A stretch of 8,451 bases of DNA from Verrucomicrobia bacterium SCGC AAA164-M04 (GCA_000383735.1 KB912151.1:1-8451); one strand, 5' to 3'; counted from the stretch's first letter, positions 1 to 6,626 are shown. Notes: generated by a model from the letters alone, not told the origin. Program-made: numbers and translations.

Positions 1-95
1 CATTGAATGATCCGACTGATGAGGATGAAGGGTGGTCGGTCGAGGTCGCTTTCCCTTGGAAGGATCTAGCCAAATATCACAAAGGTGGGATGCCT
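1..95 (+). repeat. Left arm of a 95-bp perfect inverted repeat
   Basis: Bases 1-95 equal the reverse complement of 4652-4746, with position i pairing with 4747-i. The match begins at the first base of the window and stops at 96, which is C here where the other copy would give T. The repeat is purely coding sequence from the middle of a CBM9-like gene, so it does not look like a transposon end or a recombinase site. Because the match starts exactly at the window edge, its true outer limit cannot be seen. It is best explained as sequence shared by two ends of an inverted join. Confidence 0.97.
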
Positions 96-320
96 CCGCG
101 GCCGGGTGATATCTGGAAAGTTAATTTTTCGCGCGTGCAATGGCAACACGAAGTAGTTGCCGGAAAGTATGTCCGGATCCCTCCACATGGAACGCCATTA
201 GCTGAAAGCTTGAATCCCGAGGAGCAGGAACATCCTGAAAATAATTGGGTCTGGAGCCCGCAAGGGGCGGTGAATATGCACTTGCCTTTGCGATGGGGCG
301 AAGTGGAGTTTGAGGCATGA
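3..320 (+). CDS. CBM9-like domain protein, C-terminal part (5' end outside or misjoined)
   Basis: This is the C-terminal 105 residues of a carbohydrate-binding family 9-like protein, in frame from position 3 and ending at the TGA at 318-320. The apparent first codon TTG is an internal Leu, not a start. The stretch GWSVEVAFPWKDL, then PGDIWKVNFSRVQWQHE and NNWVWSPQG, then a WGEVEF ending, is the usual C-terminal signature of this family, in which FSRV and WVWSPQG are strongly kept. Its N-terminal part lies on the other strand at 4652-5182. Joining the two through the shared 95 bases gives an uninterrupted protein of 251 residues, a normal single-domain length. The domain is usually found in exported or carbohydrate-related proteins of Bacteroidetes and Verrucomicrobia. 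The exact ligand is unknown. A convergent lipoprotein gene ends 30 bp further on. Confidence 0.88.
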   Translation: MNDPTDEDEGWSVEVAFPWKDLAKYHKGGMPPRPGDIWKVNFSRVQWQHEVVAGKYVRIPPHGTPLAESLNPEEQEHPENNWVWSPQGAVNMHLPLRWGEVEFEA

Positions 321-350
321 GGCACACAACGATGTGTTTCTCCCTCTAGC

Positions 351-986
351 TTAGTTAAGGTAATTCAATTTATCAAAAATCCATCCGCCACTTTTTGAGA
401 AGATTCCGAGTGGTCCAGGAATGCGTTGTCGTATGATTGAGAGATTGAGTGTGGACTTAGCGACCTTTGAACGCATCGATTTCATTCGGGCATCCATTTG
501 ATCGAGATCAGTTTGAACCCGGCTAAGTTCCTTTTCGATTTTTAGAATGTCTTCTACTTTGGTGGCTTGTGAAAGGAGAGCGCGGAGGCGGTCGCGGAGG
601 GCACGCTTATTTTTCAAGGTGGCTTCAAGGTCTAGGTAAGCGGCGGTGACATCATCCATGCTGACGTGAGACGAGGTAATTTTGCCAACTGACTCAAGTG
701 ACTGCATGAGTGAGGAGAGGCTGTTTGAAGGGACTCGAATGGTCGCCTTGTAGCGATCGTCGTTCAGGCTAGAGGAGGTGATAATAGCTTGGTGATGGGC
801 GATGAGTGCGATTGACTTTTCGGAGCTGGATTCGAGAGACCGAGATTTCATGTTAATGGTTCCGGACCGTTGAATCTGGCGTTTGGAATAATCGGCATTC
901 GGAGCCATTGCTTCGGGGGAAGAAAAGGACGATGAACAAGAGGAGAAAAGAATCGCGGCCCCGGAAATAATGATGAGTGCTTTCAT
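351..986 (-). CDS. DUF4349 domain lipoprotein
   Basis: This is probably a membrane-anchored lipoprotein of unknown role. The chosen start at 986 gives a short Lys-containing N-terminus, a hydrophobic stretch (LIIISGAAILF) and a lipobox-like FSSC whose Cys would be lipidated. A start at 1004 adds six residues (MHFLQH) and cannot be excluded, as neither has a Shine-Dalgarno sequence. The body shows the DUF4349 pattern: an IRVPSNSL segment, then VTAAYLDLEATLKNKRALRDRLRALL, then VEDILKIEKELSRVQTDLDQMDARM, the last two probably a coiled coil covering roughly residues 110-175. Many DUF4349 proteins end in transmembrane helices. This one stops after a short GPLGIFSKSGGWIFDKL segment, so it is a compact form. 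It is convergent with the CBM9-like fragment and divergent from the small lipoprotein gene at 1303. Confidence 0.85.
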   Translation of the reverse strand: MKALIIISGAAILFSSCSSSFSSPEAMAPNADYSKRQIQRSGTINMKSRSLESSSEKSIALIAHHQAIITSSSLNDDRYKATIRVPSNSLSSLMQSLESVGKITSSHVSMDDVTAAYLDLEATLKNKRALRDRLRALLSQATKVEDILKIEKELSRVQTDLDQMDARMKSMRSKVAKSTLNLSIIRQRIPGPLGIFSKSGGWIFDKLNYLN

Positions 987-1302
987 GTGCTGCAAAAAAT
1001 GCATTTTAAAGCGCTGCGACGCAACTCAAATGTTAAAAAAACTGCATTAAGGAATGCGGTGATGGGGAGCAAAACCTTTTCGAAAGGCCTCGGGTGGTGC
1101 TCTCGACAAGTTGCCTCATAAGGTTTCGAGGAATTGAGTTCTCAATTTAAGACACTGAGAAGATCAGGTCGGCGATCTACATTCTTGTTACTTCTTTGTC
1201 TCGTCATCTCGGGGAGATTTAAGTTTTACCTCAGCTAAGAAGAAAGCATCTGCGGAATTAGCTCCTTGAGCAAAAGTTAGGAAAATCCATAGTGTCTAAA
1301 GG
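987..1302. other. Divergent intergenic region (about 316 bp)
   Basis: No gene is supported here. The region separates two divergently transcribed lipoprotein genes and so should carry both promoters. Part of it near 1010-1050 is A/T-rich, with a possible minus-strand TTGAGT...TAAAAT pair, but the 15-bp spacing makes this weak. It also holds a short perfect palindrome at 1132-1147 (AATTGAG, TT, CTCAATT), which has the form of a small operator but has no known partner. Confidence 0.6.
1132..1147. promoter_or_regulatory. Perfect 7-bp palindrome, possible operator
   Basis: AATTGAG and CTCAATT are exact inverted arms around a 2-base centre, about 155 bp upstream of the small lipoprotein start and about 145 bp upstream of the DUF4349 gene. 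An A/T-rich dyad like this could bind a dimeric regulator. It is short enough to arise by chance, and no regulator is visible in the window. Confidence 0.2.
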
Positions 1303-1485
1303 ATGGAGCAAGGAACGATGGCTTTTTTAATCTTGGTAGGGTTGACTTCATGCTCACTTGTCACGATCCCGGTGAAAGTTGTGGGAAAGTCTGCGACCAC
1401 CACCATTAAAGTCACTGGTAAGGCATTCGGCGCGGCATTGGATACAGTTTGGAGTGACGATACTCCAGAAACTGAAGAAGAGTGA
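1303..1485 (+). CDS. Small putative lipoprotein, 60 residues
   Basis: I do not recognise a named family. The product has a hydrophobic start (MAFLILVG) leading to a good lipobox, LTSC, with Cys17 as the predicted lipidated residue. It then has a Val/Thr/Lys-rich segment (VKVVGKSATTTIKVTGKAFGAALDTVW) and an acidic tail ending DDTPETEEE. The in-frame stop at 1297-1299 means the start must be at or after 1303. ATG 1318 has a better AAGGA just upstream, but it would leave only 11 residues before the Cys. The n-region lacks a Lys or Arg and even carries a Glu, which is odd for a signal peptide, so the start remains uncertain. Small lipoproteins with a similar SC-SLVT-P-K layout occur in Verrucomicrobia as far as I recall. 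It is convergent with the phosphatase gene. Confidence 0.6.
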   Translation: MEQGTMAFLILVGLTSCSLVTIPVKVVGKSATTTIKVTGKAFGAALDTVWSDDTPETEEE

Positions 1486-1561
1486 CTGGTCAGCTCTCAA
1501 ACGTGATTTTTAATTTTTGAGCCCTCTAAATCTTCTGTGTGATTGAGGCAATGTATTGGCA

Positions 1562-3436
1562 TCATTTTTTGGCAGTGAGACCGGTTTTTAAAACGCGAAG
1601 AGGCTTGTCCTTACCTACCTTGATAGTGTGTGGATCGGTGGAGTAGACAGGCAGCTGACCCTTGGAATTTTTCACCCGCTTTGTGTAGAGAACTTCCTTA
1701 GTTCTTTCGTTTATGATTTGCACGACAGGGTGCTTGAGGTCGACCTTGTATTCAAGATGGCCGGTGGCTTTGCGGCCATCGTTATCGTTAAAATTGAAAG
1801 TGAGAGGCCAGCCCGCAAATTGGGAATCCTTATCTTTAGTGATGTCGGTGAAACGCTTATAGCACTCGAAGGTAACCTGACCGGTTCTTTTGTTAAACCG
1901 GGCGAGGCCATATCCATCAGCACGTTGTTTCTCGTTGCTGCGGTTAATTGGGTTCGCGTAGGCTAGCATCGTTATCTTGTTGCCGAGGCCATCGAGATAA
2001 TTTCCGGTCCAAGGAAGTGGGGAATTGGGAACTGGGTTTGGCCCGGCCTTGGCGTCGGCAGGATGCCACCAACGACCGTAAATGGTGTTGACAAGGGCGG
2101 GGGAGGTGAAGGCAAAAGGCCCGTCGTCAAAAGTGTCAATTCCATGGCGAACAGATACGGCAAGGTGCTGGTCTCCACAAAGGTGGGTGGCGTTGGCTCG
2201 GCGGATTTCGCGAAGGGCATTGTTACGACCAGTTTGGGGCCAAGCGTTGGAATCGAGGTCGGCAAGCAGTCGATTGGTGGGTGAACCGTGAATGTGAACG
2301 GCACCGCAAAAAGCGGTTTGGCTGAGGACGACTTTTTGCTCGGCTCCGGTCCAATCTTGTGACCAGCTATTGAGGAATTTCAGCTGGCGGTCACCGAGGA
2401 GTTTGAGCCCTTTGACATCGACGGCTTTACGGTCGTACTTGGGATCGTTGATATGGTCGGGGCGAGGTCCCATTTTTGGAATTGTTCCTTCTGGACCAGT
2501 TTTGAACTTACGGTCTTCAAGGATCGCAAAAGAGATGCCAGCGTAGGTAAGGTCTGTAAAATAGACGCCGATATTACGTTCGATGGGCTTTGGGTCAACC
2601 GGGTCGGGGAGATGCCAAGTTTGTTGGCGCTGGACCATGTTGACGTATTCGGGCGCGTAGAAATATCCACCGCTTGGTCCAGCCGCATTAGTGGCTTGGA
2701 TGCCGCCCTCACCCCAGAGGTTGGCTTGGCCGATGTCATGATCATCAGGGATCGTAATAGTGGGACGGTCGCGCATAATATCACGGAACTGCATGCCAAA
2801 CTCAAGCCAGCCAGAGGTGTGTTGAGTGTGGTGGTAAGTCTGGTCGCCCGCGAAGAAGAGAATGTCAGGATCCTGCGCGATGAGGTTCTTAATGATAAGA
2901 GGGCGGGGTCCGGTAGTGCGGGATGAGTTGCAGGAGAGGTTTCCGACAACGATGGTTTCCTTGTCGGTGGGCTCGCGGCGGATCTTACCTTCAAAGGTCG
3001 CTTTTTCGGCGTGACGGAGTCGATAGGCATAGTCCTTGGTTCCGTCCCAGTCGTTGATGCGAAAGTGAGCTGACCAGCCAGGATAGATGATTTTTTGTTT
3101 GGCGATCTCCTTCCAAGTGTCACCTTTTTTGATTTCTAGGCGGACTTCCTGTGTCTCGTTTGGTTTGAGCGGGAAAAGTTGAGCAGTCATCTTGAGCGAG
3201 CTTCCCTCGAGGGTGTAGACGGCGAATCCGATGACCTCATTGCGAGGAACATCCAGGTTGATCATGGCTTTGCGATTTTTGCGCGGGGGTCCTTGGCGTG
3301 TCCACCAGTCGGAAGTGGCGCGGTTATCAAGGCTCGCGTATTTTTTTCCGAAGATCTTAGCAGAAGTGGGCATGAGTTCGCCGCTGGCAGAGAGGATGAA
3401 AGTAGACGCCAGAAGGGCGGGGAAAAGTGACTTCAT
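1562..3436 (-). CDS. Secreted PhoD-like metallophosphatase
   Basis: This is a 624-residue PhoD-type phosphatase, predicted to hydrolyse phosphate mono- or diesters outside the cytoplasm. The start at 3436 was chosen because it opens a clear Sec-type signal peptide (MKSLFPALLASTFILSASG). The frame stays open upstream to 3643, but that stretch has no signal sequence and overlaps the terminator and end of the neighbouring gene. An N-terminal beta domain precedes the catalytic region. The metal-site motifs, numbered from this start, are FFAGDQTYHH (GDQTY about 197-201), IPDDHDIGQANLWGEG (DDHD about 231-234) and HLCGDQHLAVSVRHG (GDQH about 421-424). No twin-arginine motif is present, unlike the classic Bacillus PhoD. 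The usual SCQ-type motif appears as GNLSCNSS. No obvious Shine-Dalgarno sequence or pho box was seen, and the specific substrate cannot be told. Confidence 0.9.
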   Translation of the reverse strand: MKSLFPALLASTFILSASGELMPTSAKIFGKKYASLDNRATSDWWTRQGPPRKNRKAMINLDVPRNEVIGFAVYTLEGSSLKMTAQLFPLKPNETQEVRLEIKKGDTWKEIAKQKIIYPGWSAHFRINDWDGTKDYAYRLRHAEKATFEGKIRREPTDKETIVVGNLSCNSSRTTGPRPLIIKNLIAQDPDILFFAGDQTYHHTQHTSGWLEFGMQFRDIMRDRPTITIPDDHDIGQANLWGEGGIQATNAAGPSGGYFYAPEYVNMVQRQQTWHLPDPVDPKPIERNIGVYFTDLTYAGISFAILEDRKFKTGPEGTIPKMGPRPDHINDPKYDRKAVDVKGLKLLGDRQLKFLNSWSQDWTGAEQKVVLSQTAFCGAVHIHGSPTNRLLADLDSNAWPQTGRNNALREIRRANATHLCGDQHLAVSVRHGIDTFDDGPFAFTSPALVNTIYGRWWHPADAKAGPNPVPNSPLPWTGNYLDGLGNKITMLAYANPINRSNEKQRADGYGLARFNKRTGQVTFECYKRFTDITKDKDSQFAGWPLTFNFNDNDGRKATGHLEYKVDLKHPVVQIINERTKEVLYTKRVKNSKGQLPVYSTDPHTIKVGKDKPLRVLKTGLTAKK

Positions 3437-3498
3437 GGGAGAGACGGTAACAATTGCGGGATAGGCTGACAATTCTCCATGACGGAAGAATAAAGGTG

Positions 3499-3530
3499 AA
3501 AAAAGCGCGCACGGATGACCGTGCACGCTT
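3499..3530 (-). terminator. Rho-independent terminator of the oxidoreductase gene
   Basis: On the minus strand a 12-bp stem (AAGCGTGCACGG with CCGTGCGCGCTT, one G-U pair) closes a 4-base loop (TCAT) and runs into six T residues. It starts 24 bases after the oxidoreductase stop codon. The one imperfect pair is a G-U wobble only on the minus strand and a C-A mismatch on the plus strand, which supports the direction. It separates the oxidoreductase from the phosphatase gene, so these are probably independent transcription units. Confidence 0.9.
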
Positions 3531-3554
3531 AGAAAGTTGGAAGTTCCGGGTGGG

Positions 3555-4658
3555 TTATGTTCGGGATGGCTTGGTCTGCTTGCGCTCGCGACCAGGTTGT
3601 GGAACAGGGGCGACAGGGAAGGAATCAGTGAATTTGATATCATCCGGAGCCTGGTCTTCCTCGCTTTTCCAGTAGTCTTCCCAAGTGATTCGCTTGCCGG
3701 TGTGAGCGGCTTCGCGACCCAAAAGTCCTAGAGCGGTGGACTTGGCCATTTGTTCGCCGGTATTAACGATCTTCCCGGCGCGCAGGGCGGCGAAGAACTC
3801 GTTGTGGCAAACCTGATACATATTGTTCTCCTTGCCTTTCTCTTTGCGGAAGCGCCAGTTTTTCTTGCCCTCTTTATCGAGGGTGAAGACGTTCCAAGGC
3901 CCCACGGCTGTCCCGTTTTCACAGATCACACGGTGGATGTTTTCTCCATGTGTGTTCATCATTTGACGTTGCTTGACGTGGGCATAAACCCCGCCGGCGT
4001 ATTCGTAAGTGACGTCGTAATGGTCGAAGATATTGGATTGATCTTCTCGGTGAGCGCGACCTCCATTGGCGATTGCGGCGATGGGAGCCTCGTCGTTCAT
4101 AGTCCAAGCAACCTTATCCACGATGTGGATGCATTGCTCAACGAGAGGGCTGCCATTAAGCCACTCAAAGTTCTGCCAGTAACGGGTTTGGAATTCCACA
4201 TCGCCCATGCCTTCGGGCTTCTTGGTGGCGTTAGAAAGCGGGGCAACCGGGCTGGCCAAATAGGTTCCGTAGATAGAAACCACGCGGCCGAGGTCACCGG
4301 AGTGAATTTGTTTGAAAAGCTCGCGGTTGGCCGGGGAATATCGCCAGCAGTATCCGTGTTGGATGGCCGTGCCTTTCTTTTTGGCCATCTGAGCGGACTC
4401 GATGACTGACTTGATGCCTGGCATGTCGATCGCCATGGGCTTTTCGACGAAAGCGTGAATTCCGGCTTCGACAGCGGCACGAAGGTGTTGGGGGCGGAAG
4501 TGGGGAGGAGTGCAGAGAAGGACGACGTCGACGCCGGATGACATCACACCTTTATAGGCATCCAATCCGATAAACTGTCGCTCCTTGGTTGCTTGCATGC
4601 GCTCATTAAAGCGGCCACCGACTCCGAGGGCATTCTTGACTCCGCCTTCGAAGGCATC
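3555..4658 (-). CDS. Gfo/Idh/MocA family oxidoreductase, missing its N-terminus
   Basis: These enzymes are NAD(P)-dependent dehydrogenases acting mostly on sugars and related polyols. The retained part runs from about DAFEGGVKNALG, through VDVVLLCTPPHFRPQHL, the VEKPMAID segment (the EKP catalytic lysine), CWRYSPANRE, and VEQCIHIVDKVAW, whose His and Asp fit the active-site HxxD. It ends with a C-terminal EEDQAPDD-type segment at the TAA at 3555-3557. The N-terminal leader and the GxGxxG dinucleotide-binding motif are absent. Sequence upstream of about 4652 is the antisense of the CBM9-like gene, so the open frame extending to 4715 begins with unrelated residues. The family motif GDAFE fits DAFE at the junction, so GATGCCT (4652-4658) may be shared by both parents. 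As read here the gene could not make a working enzyme. Its substrate is unknown. Confidence 0.88.
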   Translation of the reverse strand, partial: DAFEGGVKNALGVGGRFNERMQATKERQFIGLDAYKGVMSSGVDVVLLCTPPHFRPQHLRAAVEAGIHAFVEKPMAIDMPGIKSVIESAQMAKKKGTAIQHGYCWRYSPANRELFKQIHSGDLGRVVSIYGTYLASPVAPLSNATKKPEGMGDVEFQTRYWQNFEWLNGSPLVEQCIHIVDKVAWTMNDEAPIAAIANGGRAHREDQSNIFDHYDVTYEYAGGVYAHVKQRQMMNTHGENIHRVICENGTAVGPWNVFTLDKEGKKNWRFRKEKGKENNMYQVCHNEFFAALRAGKIVNTGEQMAKSTALGLLGREAAHTGKRITWEDYWKSEEDQAPDDIKFTDSFPVAPVPQPGRERKQTKPSRT

Positions 4659-4746
4659 CCACCTTTGTGATATTTGGCTAGATCCTTCCAAGGGAAAGCG
4701 ACCTCGACCGACCACCCTTCATCCTCATCAGTCGGATCATTCAATG
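4652..4746 (-). repeat. Right arm of the 95-bp inverted repeat, with the junction at 4651/4652
   Basis: This is the exact reverse complement of bases 1-95. Going outward (4747 to 5182) the CBM9-like gene continues correctly toward its start. Going inward (below 4652) the sequence changes abruptly to the oxidoreductase gene. The arm is therefore in its proper place relative to the right-hand genes, and the break lies at its inner edge. Confidence 0.97.
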
Positions 4747-5182
4747 AACCCCTTACTTTTACCGCAGATTTCAAACCATCAAGATTACATCCCAAAATGG
4801 GAACTCCGCCTTCACCATAGGGCTTTGGTAGGCTTAACTCCCAAATCGTTCCAAGGGCATTAATCTCAAATTCGTAATAATTGAGGCCATCACAATCGGG
4901 ATCAATAAAGACTTCAAAATCATTATCTTCAAACATGACCTCGTTCTTTTTTGTGATGGTTCCCCAGACATGAGGCTCCTCGAGCTGTGCACCCACATAG
5001 AAGTAGTTGTCATCCCAAGCCATCTTGACCCGGGTTTGAAAGTAAGGCCGAAGTGCTTCCTGCCCCGTAATATCGACAAAGTCATCGGTCCACGGCAGCT
5101 CCTGCCATGCCAGATCCTCTAGCGAACCATCAATCTTGATTGGCCCCTCTACCCTGCGACACTGGTAACGTCTTGGCTTCAT
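4652..5182 (-). pseudogene. CBM9-like domain protein, N-terminal part (cut at the junction)
   Basis: The first 177 residues of a CBM9-like protein start at ATG 5182. Typical family stretches are visible: PIKIDGSLEDLAWQELPWT, FVDITG, VKMAWDDNYFYVGAQLEEPHVW, FEDNDFEVFIDPD, YYEFEINALGTIWELSLPKPYGEGG, and LNDPTDEDEGWSVEVAFPWKDL. There is no signal peptide. At 4652 the frame runs into the antisense strand of the oxidoreductase gene and ends at 4544 after about 35 meaningless residues. The true C-terminus is at 96-320 on the plus strand. The start overlaps the stop of the transglutaminase gene by four bases (ATGA, 5179-5182), so the two are an operon with probable translational coupling. Probably intact in the organism and broken only by the join. 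Confidence 0.88.
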
Positions 5183-6241
5183 TTCAATTGATCCCAGTAG
5201 AGGTCTACCGTCTTTCCCGTTGGCACCTTGACCGACCGCGTCTCGCCATCAAGAGTCACCCTAAGCACTTCTCCGACCTTAATCTGGAGCTCCGCCATAT
5301 CGTTCAAATCCGCCGTGCCGGCTTTCGTTTTAACCACTTCATTTAAAACCGCTATAACGCGTTCCCCCCCCTTCCGATCCCACATCCGAAAATAGACCAA
5401 GCCTTCGGAAGTCTTCTGTTTTTTCACATACCGAGAGGTCACATTCACTCCGGAAACCTCTTTGTTCCGAATATCCCATACCATTGGAAAATTTGATCCC
5501 GTCTTCTTCCACGACGAAGCCCAAATCGCATGCTGCCATTGATCCTCAATTGCCTTGGAAGCATCACCTGTGAACCACCCCCGATTAAATCCTTTAGCGT
5601 CGTATTCATCAGCTCCCGTAAAATACCAATTCCCATCATCATAAATCTCTACCCAAGTATGGTTGCCCCGCTTGTTAAACCACAAAGCAGTCCCTGCAAT
5701 TCGCGCAGGAATGCCAACTGACCTACAAGCATCTACCAGAATAATTGATAGCCCGGTGCAAGTCGCTTTTCCCAACTTGATCGATTCCGCCGGACTCTGG
5801 TTTGGAGCCTTCCGCCCTGTATTATAGTGGACCTTGATTAGATTAAAAATCCCTTTGTTGATCGCTTGCGCAGCCTCGGTTGTCGTCTTGGCACCTTTTA
5901 CCAAATCCTTGCACTTAGGATAAAAAAAACGCCCGCCAATCTTCACGCGTTTCATCGAGCGAAGCGTAGGGAAGAACGTCATTCAAAAATATCCCATCTG
6001 GAACTTTCTTCGCCCAAGAAAATTCCTTCTTGGCCTTCAACGCAAGGTCCAGATTCGTCATCAAAAAATCCCGCCCCAAATTTTCCCGATCTCCCTTGGG
6101 CATCCCCTCCACCAAAAAAGTTGCCGCCTTTTCTCCAAATTCACCATGCTTTTTCTCAGCCGCCTCAACAAACTTCTCCACCTCTCCACCCCACGCCCAA
6201 CAGGCCAGAAGATAAGAGAAAATCACCAGCTTTTTATTCAT
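5179..6241 (-). pseudogene. Secreted transglutaminase-like protein, with a +1 homopolymer frameshift
   Basis: The gene starts at 6241 with a signal peptide (MNKKLVIFSYLLACWAWGG) and encodes an N-terminal helical region to LNDVLPYASLDETREDWRA, then hits a stop at residue 109. A second open stretch in another frame continues the same protein as YPKCKDLVKGAKTTTEAAQAIN and reads to TGA 5179-5181. Removing one base from the 8-A run at 5922-5929 gives a single protein of 353 residues. In that numbering the transglutaminase-core triad is Cys161 (KATCTGLS), His194 (GNHTWVEI) and Asp211 (FTGADEYD). After it come IWASSW and NVTSRY stretches and a C-terminal beta domain ending VDLYWDQLK. It overlaps the CBM9-like gene by four bases. 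Proteins of this type may act as peptidases or cross-linking enzymes; the substrate is unknown. The break may be a sequencing error, a true mutation, or slippage. Confidence 0.88.
5922..5929 (-). other. Eight-base homopolymer at the transglutaminase frameshift
   Basis: On the coding strand the sequence reads GCG, eight T, then ATCCTAAG. With eight T the frame ends in FFLS and a stop. With seven T it reads A-F-F-Y-P-K-C-K and joins the catalytic part without loss. The position of the frame change is therefore fixed to this run. Confidence 0.9.
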
Positions 6242-6626
6242 GCCCAGATGCTAATACAGAACAACCTGGCATGCCAAAGCAAACGGAGCAGATTCCGCAC
6301 CCTAATTCTAACACCCCTCGACCCAAAAACTCGTCTAGCCCACACACCAACGTCGAAACTTCAATCGATGATATTCGCCAATTGGAGGTCTTAAAGTAGC
6401 GAAAACATCACCTCATATTTTAACGAAACTAGCTAAATCAACCTAAACAGGGGGGATCCTTATCCCACCGCAAAGTCCAAACACATCCGATACATCTATT
6501 TTGCACTCAAAAAATCCCCCTAAAAAAACTCAATCAATCCTCGCTATTGCAAATAATCCAGCCAGTCTCGCGTTGTGAAGTCCGAGCGGAATCTCCGTTC
6601 TTACTTCACTTTTTAATTCAAAGACT
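6242..6626. other. Divergent intergenic region (385 bp)
   Basis: No gene is supported. The region lies between the divergent transglutaminase and RRM genes and is A/T-rich near 6400-6570. Visible items are a small stem at 6453-6466 (GGGAT, CCTT, ATCCC), an AATAAT at 6552-6557 that could be a -10 box for the RRM gene but lacks a good -35, and the leader hairpin at 6575-6609. An open plus-strand frame covering 5866-6399 is a shadow of the transglutaminase gene with no start signal and Pro/Ser-rich composition. Confidence 0.6.
6575..6609 (+). promoter_or_regulatory. Two-stem hairpin in the leader of the RRM gene
   Basis: GTGAAGT (6575-6581) pairs perfectly with ACTTCAC (6603-6609). Inside a symmetric 4 x 4 internal loop, GCGGA (6586-6590) pairs with TCCGT (6594-6598; one G-U) around a 3-base loop. 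It ends 17 bases before the RRM start codon and is not followed by a T run, so it is not an ordinary terminator. There is no Shine-Dalgarno sequence between it and the ATG. It could control translation or mRNA stability, possibly by binding the RRM protein itself, but that is inference. Confidence 0.4.

Noticed and set aside
1..95. Inverted repeat considered as insertion sequence or integron ends
   Set aside because: It encodes conserved CBM9 residues, there is no transposase or integrase, and no target-site duplication can be seen.
321..350. Short stem ACACA/TGTGT between convergent genes as a terminator
   Set aside because: A five-base stem without a T run is not distinguishable from chance.
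1496..1535. Hairpin CTCAAA ... TTTGAG between the small lipoprotein and phosphatase genes as a shared terminator
   Set aside because: Only six A/T-rich pairs with a 14-base loop and no T run on either strand; too weak to call.
2380..3123. Long open frames inside the phosphatase gene (minus 2380-3123, plus 2453-2926 and others)
   Set aside because: Composition is low-complexity or unrelated to any family, and the phosphatase frame carries all the conserved motifs.
3750..4409. 219-residue plus-strand open frame opposite the oxidoreductase
   Set aside because: It is the mirror of a well-conserved coding frame, with no start signal or recognisable domain.
4544..4651. About 35 extra residues at the end of the CBM9-like N-terminal frame
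   Set aside because: They are antisense of the oxidoreductase gene and match no CBM9-like ending; the real C-terminus is at 96-320.
4652..4715. MVGRGRF at the start of the open oxidoreductase frame looks like a GxGxxG nucleotide-binding motif
   Set aside because: It is encoded by the antisense strand of the CBM9-like repeat, so the glycines are a coincidence of frame and not the enzyme's true Rossmann motif.
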